Positions 35,902-44,008 of a stretch of DNA of 64,000 nt are shown here, one piece after another. Both the position numbers and the translations under genes were made by a program. How positions within the stretch are numbered: the first letter of the stretch is position 1; every line of letters begins with the position of its first letter. The notes under the pieces are model-generated. The model had not been told where the DNA came from and did no database searches. It saw only the letters and a list, made by a program, of their open reading frames with translations. This DNA comes from Phycisphaeraceae bacterium (GTDB lineage: Bacteria > Planctomycetota > Phycisphaerae > Phycisphaerales > UBA1924): assembly GCA_019636495.1 (NCBI GenBank), contig JAHBXL010000020.1:24772-88771 (forward strand), read 5' to 3'.

Positions 35902-37244
35902 TTCGCTTTCGCCGCCGCCCTGCCCACCGAGTAGTACGCAAAGCCCAGCCCCGCCATCGCCGAGGGCTTGTAGAGGTTGCGGCCGTCGAAGATCACCGGG
36001 CGCTTCATGGTCTTGCGGAGACGGTCAAAGTCCGGGCTCTTGAACTCGTCCCAGTCGGTGCAGATCACCAGCGCATCGGCTTCGCGCACCGCCTCGTACA
36101 TGTCCTCGACGATCGCCGCGGCGTTGCCCAGTTCGCGCCGAGCGTTCTCGTTCGCCACCGGGTCATAGCCGACCGCCCGCGCGCCGAACCCCACCGCCTT
36201 GCGCATCAGCGTCAGCGCCGGCGCCTCGCGGATGTCGTCGGTCCGCGGCTTGAAGGCGATGCCCCAGAAGGCAAACGTCTTGCCCTGCACGCCGCCATCG
36301 TTCTTGAAGTGCGTCTGGATCTTGTCGAAAAACCGGTCGCGCTGCTTCTGGTTCACGGCGTGCACGCTCTTGGAGAGTGTCGCCTCGATGCCGGCCTTGT
36401 CCCCCATCATGATGCACGCCAGCGTGTCCTTGGGGAAGCACGATCCGCCATAGCCCAGGCCGGGATAGAGGAACTGGTGGCCGATGCGCTTATCTGAGCA
36501 CATCCCCTCGCGAACGCGGTTGATGTCGGCCCCGTACGCCTCGCACAGGTTCGCCATCTCGTTGATAAAACTGATCTTCGTCGCCAGGAAGTTGTTGCTG
36601 GCGTACTTGACCATCTCCGCGCTCAGCACGTCCATCACGTAGATCGGGTGCCCGTTGCGCACGAACGGGTCGTACAAATCCCGCATCGCCTCGCCCACCC
36701 ACTCCTTCTCCACGCCCACCACCACGCGGTCGGGCTTGTTGAAGTCCTCGATCGCCGCGCCCTCCTTGAGGAACTCGGGGTTGTCCGCGACGTCGAACGG
36801 AATGTTCGGCCCCACCTTCTCGCGGATGCGGTCCCGCACCATGAAGGTCGTCCCCACGGGCACCGTGCTCTTCACCACGATCACCTTGGGCTTCTGCCCG
36901 GGTCCGAGTTTCTTGAGCACTTCCGCGATGTCGTCCGCCGCACCCTGGATGTACTTCAGATCGGTGTGGCCGCGCTCATCACTCGGCGTGCCCACGCAGA
37001 TGAAGATCATGTCCGCGTCCTTGTGCGCGGCCATGGCATCGGTCGTGAACTTCAGCCGTCCCGCGGCGATGTTCCGCTCCATCAACTCCGTCAGCCCGGG
37101 CTCGTAGATGGGGCAACCCCCCGCCTTGAGCATGTCGATCTTGCGCGAATCGGTATCAAGACACGTCACGTCGTTGCCCGTGTTCGAGAGACACACGCCC
37201 GTCACCAGCCCGACGTACCCGGTTCCGACCATCGACAGCCGCAT
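35898..37244 (-). CDS. ugd: UDP-glucose 6-dehydrogenase
   Basis: The 448-residue enzyme oxidises UDP-glucose twice to UDP-glucuronate, a precursor for acidic polysaccharides. Start ATG 37244 has AAGGAG 7 bases upstream. The NAD-binding start MVGTGYVGLVTG, the VKSTVPVGTT segment, NPEFLKEG, and the active-site Cys in GYGGSCFPKD are all present, as is FKPRTDDIREAP in the C-terminal domain. It heads a leftward unit with the DNA methyltransferase and a membrane protein. It likely supplies the epimerase/decarboxylase at 26849, although the two are 9 kb apart and on opposite strands. Confidence 0.95.
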   Translation of the reverse strand: MRLSMVGTGYVGLVTGVCLSNTGNDVTCLDTDSRKIDMLKAGGCPIYEPGLTELMERNIAAGRLKFTTDAMAAHKDADMIFICVGTPSDERGHTDLKYIQGAADDIAEVLKKLGPGQKPKVIVVKSTVPVGTTFMVRDRIREKVGPNIPFDVADNPEFLKEGAAIEDFNKPDRVVVGVEKEWVGEAMRDLYDPFVRNGHPIYVMDVLSAEMVKYASNNFLATKISFINEMANLCEAYGADINRVREGMCSDKRIGHQFLYPGLGYGGSCFPKDTLACIMMGDKAGIEATLSKSVHAVNQKQRDRFFDKIQTHFKNDGGVQGKTFAFWGIAFKPRTDDIREAPALTLMRKAVGFGARAVGYDPVANENARRELGNAAAIVEDMYEAVREADALVICTDWDEFKSPDFDRLRKTMKRPVIFDGRNLYKPSAMAGLGFAYYSVGRAAAKAK

Positions 37245-37463
37245 CGCCGTGCTCCTTGCCTGCCCTTGCCGCGTCGGCCAGCGGGCCGCACGATCACGGG
37301 CTTCGAGTTTAGGCGCACAAGGTCCTGTAACCCGTCGCAGCGCGGCGGTCGGGTCCGCTGTGCGGTCCTGCGAACCATTGTTCATCGGCCCGCAACGAGG
37401 GTCGCTTTGGGCCACCTGCACCAGCACGCGGCGGCGGCCGCGGACCGTTACACTCCCCGCCCC

Positions 37464-38345
37464 ATGCCCAGAAGACGACCCCGCGCCACTTCCATCCCAC
37501 CCGCCCCGAGGCCGCTCCGCGGCCTGGCCGCGAAGGCCGACCGCCACGACCTCTACCAGCGCGCGGTACAGAACTTCGAGTCCGAGGCCGACTTCGTGCA
37601 GGACACCTTCCGCGCCCTGCGCAAACGCCCGGCACGAATCATCCGCGAAGACTTCTGCGGCACGTTCGGCGTCGCCTGCGAATGGGCGCGCCGGCACAAG
37701 GACAACGTCGCCGCGGGGCTCGACATCGACCCCGAGCCCGTCGCGTGGGGACGCAAGCGCAACCTCAGCGCGCTCTCGCCCGCGCAGCAGGCGCGAGTGC
37801 ACCCGGTGATGGGCAACGTGCTGAACCCGCCGCGGCTGGCGAATCTCGCCCCGCGAGGCTTCGACGCAGTTCTGGCGATGAACTTCTCCTACTGGTGCTT
37901 CAAGCAGCGCGACGTCATGCTGCGCTACTACCGGCAGGTGCACAAGAGCCTGGCTCGCGACGGCGTCTTCTTCCTCGATGCCTGCGGCGGGGCGGACTGC
38001 ATCCGCATCTGCAAGGAGAACCGGCCCATCGGCCGCAGGAACAGCCGCGGCTTCTACACCTACATCTGGGACCATGCCGCGTACGACCCGATCAGCGGCG
38101 ACATCACCTGCAAGATCCACTTCCGCATGCGCGATGGCTCAACCATCCGCGATGCGTTCACCTATGACTGGCGGTTCTGGTCGCTCCCGGAGATCGGCGA
38201 GATCCTCGCCGATGCGGGCTTCCGCAAGTCCACCATCTATTGGGAAGGCGATGACGGCAAGGGTGGCGGCAACGGCGATTTCACACCCGCCGCCCGCGGC
38301 GACTGCGTGGACTCATTCATCTGCTACATCGTTGCAGAGAAGTGA
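37464..38345 (+). CDS. Class I SAM-dependent methyltransferase, substrate unknown
   Basis: The 293-residue protein starts at ATG 37464. Motif I is IREDFCGTFGVACEWARR (about residues 63-80), followed by the acidic LDIDPEPVAWGRKR and motif IV-like FDAVLAMNFSYWCF. Later segments (HKSLARDGVFFLDACGG, YDWRFWSLPEIGEILADAGF) are typical of small-molecule class I methyltransferases. The N-terminal 25 residues are Arg/Pro-rich. It is divergent from ugd across about 220 bases. Substrate cannot be inferred; a small metabolite is more likely than nucleic acid because no RNA- or DNA-binding module is visible. Confidence 0.75.
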   Translation: MPRRRPRATSIPPAPRPLRGLAAKADRHDLYQRAVQNFESEADFVQDTFRALRKRPARIIREDFCGTFGVACEWARRHKDNVAAGLDIDPEPVAWGRKRNLSALSPAQQARVHPVMGNVLNPPRLANLAPRGFDAVLAMNFSYWCFKQRDVMLRYYRQVHKSLARDGVFFLDACGGADCIRICKENRPIGRRNSRGFYTYIWDHAAYDPISGDITCKIHFRMRDGSTIRDAFTYDWRFWSLPEIGEILADAGFRKSTIYWEGDDGKGGGNGDFTPAARGDCVDSFICYIVAEK

Positions 38346-38475
38346 GGCGAGAGCGGGTTCCGGGTTCCCGGTCTCAGGTTTCGGGTTTCGAGGCGGGGGC
38401 AGTCGGACTCCCAACCCGCATTCCGAACTCCGCAATCCAAAATCCAAAATCCCATCCCCCTCCTACCCTCCCCCG
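38346..38475. repeat. Short simple-sequence intergenic tract
   Basis: A 130-base gap holds iterated GGGTTCCGGGTTC-like and GGTTTCGGGTTTCG-like units (38353-38388), then CAATCCAAAATCCAAAATCC (38431-38450) and a C-rich run. It is markedly unlike flanking coding DNA in composition. No function is evident. Confidence 0.6.
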
Positions 38476-39519
38476 ATGCCCGCCGCGATCTCCATTCCCC
38501 CCGACCTGCTCCCGGTCCAGGAGACGCTCGGCCGCGCCCTTCAGCGCGTCGAGACCGAGTTCGACCGCGCCCTGCGGTCAGACCTGCCGCCGCTGCAGGA
38601 ACTGGTCCGGCACATCGAGACCTATCGAGGAAAGATGCTCCGGCCCGTGCTCGTCATTCTCTCGGGCCTTGCCGCGCACCCGCGTGCCGGATCCTCCTCC
38701 TTCAACCAGTCGCTCGATGACGCCCTTGCCCCCGCCCACCTCTCCATCGCCGCGGTCTGCGAGATGATCCACATGGCCACGCTCGTGCACGACGACGTGC
38801 TCGACGATGCCGATGCCCGCCGCGGCGGGGCGACCGTCAACCGCCTTCGCGGCAACGAAATGGCCGTCATCCTCGGCGACTACCTCTTCTCCGCGGCGTA
38901 CCGGCTGTGCTCTTCGCTGGATTCCCAGGCCGCGGCGTTGCTCATCGGCCAGACCGGCATGACCCTCTGCGCCGGCGAACTGCTGCAACTGCACCACCGC
39001 GACAACTTCTCCATCGACCAGCCGACGTACTACGAGATCGTGCGCCGCAAGACCGCGAGTCTGATCGCCACCGCCTGCCGGCTGGGCGCGTGGCAGAGCG
39101 GGGCAGCGCCCGAGACCTGCCAGCGGTTCGAGGATTTCGGCCTGCGCCTGGGCGTCGCGTTCCAGATCCAGGACGACCTGCTCGATCTCGAAGGCGACCG
39201 CAGCCTTGTCGGCAAGCCGCTGCACCGCGATGTCGAACTCGGAAAACTCACGCTGCCCGTGATCCATCACCTGGGCGCGACCGAAGCAATCGAACGCGGC
39301 CGCACGCTGGCCATGCTCAGCGACCAGTCCGCCTTCGATGCGCACGCGGCGGGCGACCTTGTGGCACGGCTGCGCTCGACCGGCTCGATCGACTTCGCCC
39401 GCGCCAAAGCGCGCGAACTGGTCGAGCAGGCCAAGCACGCGCTCGAGCCCATGCCCGCCAGTGCGCCCAAACGCCTGCTGATGCTCATGGCCGACCAGGT
39501 GGTGTCCCGCGCGTTCTAA
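38476..39519 (+). CDS. Polyprenyl diphosphate synthase (trans-isoprenyl)
   Basis: The 347-residue prenyltransferase extends allylic diphosphates with isopentenyl diphosphate to make a quinone side chain or carrier lipid. The first Asp-rich motif DDVLDD is at residues 106-111 and the second DDLLD at 233-237; GKMLRP near residue 52 and the Arg-rich RRGGATVNR also fit. Long-chain octaprenyl/heptaprenyl synthases (IspB/HepT) share this layout; chain length cannot be read from the motifs. ATG 38476 is the supported start, although the frame is open further upstream. An 11-bp inverted repeat follows the stop. Confidence 0.92.
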   Translation: MPAAISIPPDLLPVQETLGRALQRVETEFDRALRSDLPPLQELVRHIETYRGKMLRPVLVILSGLAAHPRAGSSSFNQSLDDALAPAHLSIAAVCEMIHMATLVHDDVLDDADARRGGATVNRLRGNEMAVILGDYLFSAAYRLCSSLDSQAAALLIGQTGMTLCAGELLQLHHRDNFSIDQPTYYEIVRRKTASLIATACRLGAWQSGAAPETCQRFEDFGLRLGVAFQIQDDLLDLEGDRSLVGKPLHRDVELGKLTLPVIHHLGATEAIERGRTLAMLSDQSAFDAHAAGDLVARLRSTGSIDFARAKARELVEQAKHALEPMPASAPKRLLMLMADQVVSRAF

Positions 39520-39552
39520 GCAGCGGCTTCTGCAAAGTCATGCGTTGTTTCC

Positions 39553-39590
39553 ATAGGACCTATGGGTCCTCTACGTCGTATAGGTCCTAT
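39553..39590. repeat. Inverted repeat ATAGGACCTAT / ATAGGTCCTAT
   Basis: ATAGGACCTAT at 39553-39563 is the exact reverse complement of ATAGGTCCTAT at 39580-39590, with a 16-base loop. Each arm is itself almost palindromic. There is no T run, so it is not a classical terminator. It lies in an 85-base gap between the polyprenyl synthase and asd and is conspicuously AT-richer than the surroundings. Confidence 0.7.
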
Positions 39591-39604
39591 CAGCCAGCCC
39601 CCAA

Positions 39605-40732
39605 ATGCCCAATCAACTCACCATCGCCATCGCCGGCGCGACCGGCGCCGTCGGCCGCGAGATGCTCACATGCCTTGAGAAGCGCCGGTTTCCGCACGCG
39701 CGGCTGCGCCTGTTCGCCTCGGCGCGCTCCGCGGGCACCGCGCTCCCCTTCGCCGGATGCGAACTGACAGTCGAAGCGCTCACCGCCGATGCGCTGGCGG
39801 GCATCGACATCGCGCTCTTCTCCGCAGGTTCATCCATCACGCGCGACCTCGCCCCCGCCGCGGCCAGGCACAACTGCGTGATCATCGACAACTCCTCGGC
39901 CTTCCGCATGGACCCCTCCGTGCCGCTGGTCGTGCCGGAGGTGAACCCCGCCGCGCTCGTCGCGCCGACGAACAAGGTGCTGAGCGTGAAGTGGTCGGCC
40001 CAGCCCGTCCCCGCCATCGTCGCCAACCCCAACTGCTCGACCATCATCCTGCTCATGGCCCTCACACCGCTTCGCACGGCGTTCGGCATCGAGCGAGCCG
40101 TCGTGTCCACTTACCAGGCCGCCTCAGGCGCGGGAGCCAAGGGCATGGACGAGCTCGAGGAGCAGACCCGCGCCGATCTTCGCGGAGAGCGCCCCGCGCC
40201 CAAGGTCTTCCACGAGCCCTACGCCTTCAACCTCTTCAGCCACAACACCGCCATCGATCCGCTCACCGGCCTCAACGTCGAAGAGACCAAGGTCATCCTC
40301 GAGACCCGGAAGATCTGGGGCGAGGAATCGCTGCCGCCGGCGCAGCGCGCAGCCATCACCGCCACCTGCATCCGCGTCCCCGTCCGCCGCGCCCACGCCG
40401 AGAGCGTCAACATCACGCTGCGGCGCGAGGCGACGGCGCGCCAGGTGCGCGAGGCCCTCGCGGCGTTCCCCGGCGTGCAGGTTGTCGATGACCGCGACAC
40501 CAACAACTTCCCCACGCCACTCAAGGCCAGCGGCAAGGACGAGGTCCTCGTCGGCCGCATCCGCCCCGATGCCTCGCTACTCGCACCCGATGAACTGGCG
40601 CGCCTCGCACGAGATCGCGGCGGCCTCGACGACATTCCCTGCCGCGGATTCGACCTGTTCATCTGCGGCGATCAGTTACTCAAAGGCGCAGCGCTCAACG
40701 CCGTGCAGATCGCCGAGTTGCTGATCAAGTGA
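39605..40732 (+). CDS. asd: Aspartate-semialdehyde dehydrogenase
   Basis: The 375-residue enzyme reduces aspartyl phosphate to aspartate semialdehyde with NADPH, feeding lysine/diaminopimelate, threonine and methionine synthesis. The N-terminal GATGAVGREM (residues 11-20) binds NADP; the catalytic Cys144 lies in NPNCSTI; STYQAASGAGAKG and the C-terminal RVPVRRAHAESVNI, with active-site His, also fit. The loop LSVKWSAQPVPAIVA ahead of the Cys is slightly unusual. It lies downstream of a palindromic element and ends 8 bases before a dispersed repeat, with no obvious operon partner. Confidence 0.95.
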   Translation: MPNQLTIAIAGATGAVGREMLTCLEKRRFPHARLRLFASARSAGTALPFAGCELTVEALTADALAGIDIALFSAGSSITRDLAPAAARHNCVIIDNSSAFRMDPSVPLVVPEVNPAALVAPTNKVLSVKWSAQPVPAIVANPNCSTIILLMALTPLRTAFGIERAVVSTYQAASGAGAKGMDELEEQTRADLRGERPAPKVFHEPYAFNLFSHNTAIDPLTGLNVEETKVILETRKIWGEESLPPAQRAAITATCIRVPVRRAHAESVNITLRREATARQVREALAAFPGVQVVDDRDTNNFPTPLKASGKDEVLVGRIRPDASLLAPDELARLARDRGGLDDIPCRGFDLFICGDQLLKGAALNAVQIAELLIK

Positions 40733-40740
40733 TCTTCTTG

Positions 40741-40780
40741 ACGCCGGGGCTGAGGCGGCTTTGAGCCGAAGCCCCGGGTT
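40741..40780. repeat. Dispersed inverted repeat, family B copy 1
   Basis: The unit CGCCGGGGCTGA...GAAGCCCCGGGTTGG has arms CCGGGGCT (40744-40751) and AGCCCCGG (40770-40777). A closely matching copy lies at 49124-49164 in the same orientation. It falls in the short gap between asd and the convergent heme-oxygenase gene. Confidence 0.7.
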
Positions 40781-40871
40781 GGGAGAGCCTCCTTGCCTCT
40801 CGCCCCCTGGGCGACCGGCCCTCGCAACCACCGATCACCCAAGTGACAAATGGCAAAGACGCTCCCCTCGC

Positions 40872-41495
40872 TCAGTTCAACTCCCCATTCAACTCCGTGA
40901 TCCCGTCGAACATCGCGCACGCCGCCTCTAGCACCGCCGCGGCGTCGGTTTCGCTGTAGTCCTGCCCGCCCATCGCCTCGCGATACGCCGCCCACCTGGC
41001 CCGCTGCTGGTCGCCGTAGGGATCAAGGTACGAATCGCCTGCGCCAGGCGCGAGCCCCAGCGTGCGCCGAAGCGCCTTGGCGATGTACGTGTTCCCGTTC
41101 TTGCTGCCCTCGAGCACGTAGTGGAAACCGAGCAACGACACCGGCCGCGCCGCCGCGGCGGCGCGAACCCGCTCCGCGATCGCGCTCGCACCAGCCAGCG
41201 GCTTCACCGATGCCGGATCCACACCGAGCGCGCAAAGGTCATCACGCAACCGCTGCGCGCCGAACTGCTCATCGCTCGCAACCGCCAGCCGCGGCTCGGC
41301 GCCGCGGCGCGCGACGATCTCACTCTCCAGCGCGGCGTGCACGTGCATCATCTGCCCGAGCCAGCGGGCGTACCCCTCGCGCGTCACCTGCCCGCTCACC
41401 AGCCCGCGCATGAACGGGCTCTGCTCTGCGCGGCGGTGCTGCTCGGCCGTCCGCGCCTTGAGCACGTCCATGATGTTCATCTGGGTCGTCGTCAT
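40872..41495 (-). CDS. Heme oxygenase-like protein (biliverdin-producing type)
   Basis: The 207-residue helical protein begins at ATG 41495, with AGGAG 6 bases upstream; a longer frame to 41564 lacks support. The proximal heme-ligand position is His20 in RTAEQHRRAEQ, and the distal-helix pattern appears as LLGFHYVLEGSKNGNTYIAKAL, resembling YVLEGSxxGG in bacterial heme oxygenases. Such enzymes open heme to biliverdin, CO and Fe2+ for iron release or chromophore supply. The distal GxxxG is partly changed (GSKNG). No phytochrome is near. It is the last gene of a leftward unit with a small membrane protein and a dockerin-tailed secreted protein. Confidence 0.78.
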   Translation of the reverse strand: MTTTQMNIMDVLKARTAEQHRRAEQSPFMRGLVSGQVTREGYARWLGQMMHVHAALESEIVARRGAEPRLAVASDEQFGAQRLRDDLCALGVDPASVKPLAGASAIAERVRAAAAARPVSLLGFHYVLEGSKNGNTYIAKALRRTLGLAPGAGDSYLDPYGDQQRARWAAYREAMGGQDYSETDAAAVLEAACAMFDGITELNGELN

Positions 41496-41529
41496 CGGTC
41501 GCTCCTGCTGCGTGCTCTCAATCGTACGT

Positions 41530-41724
41530 TCACTCGCCGCCCGACATGCTGCGCCACCACACAATCGCCGCGGGCACGATCAGCCACATCATCCCCTTGA
41601 TGAAGAAGAACAGGAAGCCCGCGACGCCCAGCCGCTTCACCCACGCGACGGTGCCGCGCCGTGCCGCGCTGTTCGTTTCAGTTTCGCCGCGGACAGACGC
41701 GGCGGCGCTCGCCTCGCTGCTCAT
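41530..41724 (-). CDS. Small single-span membrane protein, function unknown
   Basis: The 64-residue protein has a hydrophilic Ser/Ala/Arg-rich N-terminus, then a basic VKRLG and a hydrophobic stretch GFLFFFIKGMMWLIVPAAIVWW. No family is recognised. Support comes from position: its start lies 3 bases after the stop of the gene at 41728 and its stop 34 bases before the heme oxygenase start, all on the same strand. Confidence 0.6.
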   Translation of the reverse strand: MSSEASAAASVRGETETNSAARRGTVAWVKRLGVAGFLFFFIKGMMWLIVPAAIVWWRSMSGGE

Positions 41725-41727
41725 GCC

Positions 41728-42774
41728 TCAGGCTCCGAACCACGCCGTGAGAAACGCGAAGAGGTCGGGCACTTCCGTCACGCCGCTGGCATCAAAGTCG
41801 CCATCGCCGGCGAACCACGATGCCAGGTACGCAAAGATGTCCTGCACCTCGACCACGCCCGAGCAGTCCCAATCGGCCGGGTGGCCCACGCACACACTCA
41901 ACTCCAATCGCGCGGGAACGCCGCCCACCGCCGCGGGCATCTCTTTGCAATAAAACGCCGGCACGTTGGCCGACTGCTGCTCGGTGATCGCAAGCGACGA
42001 GATGACCACGTTCAACTGCCCCGCCGCGAGCGACTCGCGCAGATACCGGATCGCCTGCGGATTGGTGAGGTCGATCTCGAAGACAAAGTCGGTATCGCGC
42101 GGCACGAGCGCGCCCTGCGGCAGATCGGCGTTGCCGATCGCCAGCGGGCGCACCTCGCGACGCTGGTCGCGGTTGTTCGAGTTGTCGATCAACAGTCCGC
42201 CCGCATCAAACTCCGCCGCGAAGGCGTTGCGGATGCCGCGGGCCGGGAAGGGGAACGGCGCGCCGTTGTGAAACGGCGTGCTCTCGCCGAACGCCGTGGG
42301 CCCGGTGAGCGCCCACCCGCCGCGATAGCCGCACATGAACAGTTCGATCGGCTGCCCGGCATCCTCATCGGCGAGAAAGTCAGGGTCGCTCATCGGCAGC
42401 AGCGTGCGGAACGAATCGGGCGTGCCGTCGTAGACGAACGCGTTGTCGCGGCTGGCCCGCGCGATGAGCCGCGCCGAGCGGATGCGGTAGTTCGCAACCG
42501 GCTGCCCCGCCGGAATCGCGCCCCCCGTCGCATAGCCGATGATCATCTGCCCATCGCGATTGTCGAACGCCCACTCGGTTTCGGACCCGATGACTGAGAA
42601 GACGGAGGCCTCGGTCTCGGACCCCTGCGGGTTCGCCGAGTTGTACGGGTACATCCAGCGGTCGAACATCGGCGCAGAGAAGGTGGCCGCGATGTCACCC
42701 GCGCTCGCCATCGATGCCGCGGCGAACAGCCCCAGCACGCACACAGCCCCACGCCAAGTGATCAACTGGTTCAT
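41728..42774 (-). CDS. Secreted protein with two dockerin-like motifs, function unknown
   Basis: The 348-residue product starts at ATG 42774 with a strong AGGAGG 7 bases upstream. A signal peptide ends near SMASAG (about residue 26). The body, including FDRWMYPYNSANPQGSETEA and a long beta-rich region, is not recognised; similar openings occur in Planctomycetota secreted proteins of unknown role. The C-terminus has two dockerin-like units: DWDCSGVVEVQDIFAYLASWFA and then DFDASGVTEVPDLFAFLTAW. The gene is divergent from the pseudopilin gene at 42862 and likely forms a leftward unit with the small membrane protein and heme oxygenase. Confidence 0.72.
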   Translation of the reverse strand: MNQLITWRGAVCVLGLFAAASMASAGDIAATFSAPMFDRWMYPYNSANPQGSETEASVFSVIGSETEWAFDNRDGQMIIGYATGGAIPAGQPVANYRIRSARLIARASRDNAFVYDGTPDSFRTLLPMSDPDFLADEDAGQPIELFMCGYRGGWALTGPTAFGESTPFHNGAPFPFPARGIRNAFAAEFDAGGLLIDNSNNRDQRREVRPLAIGNADLPQGALVPRDTDFVFEIDLTNPQAIRYLRESLAAGQLNVVISSLAITEQQSANVPAFYCKEMPAAVGGVPARLELSVCVGHPADWDCSGVVEVQDIFAYLASWFAGDGDFDASGVTEVPDLFAFLTAWFGA

Positions 42775-42861
42775 GATGCAACCTCCTGCCTTCGAGAGCG
42801 AATATTCTTGTCGAGCAAGTACTTTTCCTGCCAGACCGGACGAGTCTATACTCGCCACGGC

Positions 42862-43770
42862 ATGAATCAAGTGCAACTGAGACTCAATCTCAACTTCAAG
42901 CCGAACCGCGCGTTCACGCTCATCGAACTCCTCGTCGCGATCGGTCTGATTGCGCTGCTCGTCGGCATTCTCGCGCCCGCGCTGGGCAGGGCACGCGCCG
43001 CGGCAAGAAACACGGTGGAAGTCGCCGCGGGCCAGCAGTTGATCGTCGCCTACACGCTGTACGCCGATGACCACAAGTCCGCGCTGCTGGTGGGCTACGC
43101 GACCGATGCGATGGTGAGCCTCAACCCACCACCAGGAGGGCAGACGCTGCGGGTGATGGACGAGGCCGGCGAGGCGATTTCGGGCGTGCCCGCGCGTCGG
43201 TACCCGTGGCGACTCGCGCCGTACTTCGACTACGCGTTCGAGGGCCTGTACAAAGACCCATCGATCCTGCGTCGATACCGTGAACGCAGCGATTTTCAGT
43301 ACGTGGTGAGCCTCTCGCCCTCCTACGGCCTGAACAGCATGTTCCTTGGCGGCGATGCCGACCGCTTCGGTTTCAACTCCGCCGCGCTGGCCGCGTGGGG
43401 CTCGTTCTACGCCACGCGGATCGACCAGCCGGCGCGGACCGACCGACAGATCGTCTTTGCCACCGCCCGGGGCGTCGACCCCGATGGCGGCGACCTGGTG
43501 CCGGGCTACTTCCGCATCGATCCGCCGTTTCGCACGGCCCGGTCCTGGTCCGCGACATATGACCCGGCGGACCTCCCGGGCGCAACCGGACACATCGATT
43601 TCCGAATGGGTGAGGGTGCGGGCCGCGCTTCTGCCCGCCGCGGCGGCGGAAAAGCCGGCGTCGTGCATCTCGATGGACACGCCTCGATGCAAAGGTTCGA
43701 CAGTCTGGACGACATGACCATGTGGGCCCCGCGGGCGACCGGGCGAGCATGGGTGCTTGGCGGTCCATAG
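42862..43770 (+). CDS. Prepilin-like protein with N-terminal methylation motif and HxDGH tail
   Basis: The 302-residue product starts at ATG 42862. Its N-terminus holds a type IV prepilin signal: a basic leader then RAFTLIELLVAIGLIALLVG, with predicted cleavage before Phe and the +5 Glu present; the -1 residue is Ala rather than the usual Gly. The C-terminal GVVHLDGHA resembles the HX9DG-type element common in Planctomycetota pseudopilins. It would be processed by a prepilin peptidase and sit in a pilus or pseudopilus. No peptidase or pilus ATPase gene lies within the window. A TATACT box at 42847-42852 sits so close to the start that the message may be nearly leaderless. Confidence 0.83.
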   Translation: MNQVQLRLNLNFKPNRAFTLIELLVAIGLIALLVGILAPALGRARAAARNTVEVAAGQQLIVAYTLYADDHKSALLVGYATDAMVSLNPPPGGQTLRVMDEAGEAISGVPARRYPWRLAPYFDYAFEGLYKDPSILRRYRERSDFQYVVSLSPSYGLNSMFLGGDADRFGFNSAALAAWGSFYATRIDQPARTDRQIVFATARGVDPDGGDLVPGYFRIDPPFRTARSWSATYDPADLPGATGHIDFRMGEGAGRASARRGGGKAGVVHLDGHASMQRFDSLDDMTMWAPRATGRAWVLGGP

Positions 43771-44008
43771 GCCGAACGCCCGGAGAAGATCATGGCCGCG
43801 AGTTGTTCGGTGTATGGAAGGATAAATCCGGGTGAGTCTCCACAATCTGCATGTTGTGGGAACGGAGACGGAAAAAAGTTGGTATAGATGTGCTGGTTCG
43901 GGTATTCTTTACCCGAGCCTGTGTGTGCATGTGCGCGAGGTGGGCCGTTCTGGTCTGCCTCACGAGAGGCGAAGTCAAGGTCACGCACCCTGCCACGGAG
44001 TGGATGCA

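Noticed and set aside
38346..38475. Possible short peptide gene in the simple-sequence gap
   Set aside because: The tract is low-complexity with iterated GGGTTC and AATCC units and no ribosome site; no credible product.
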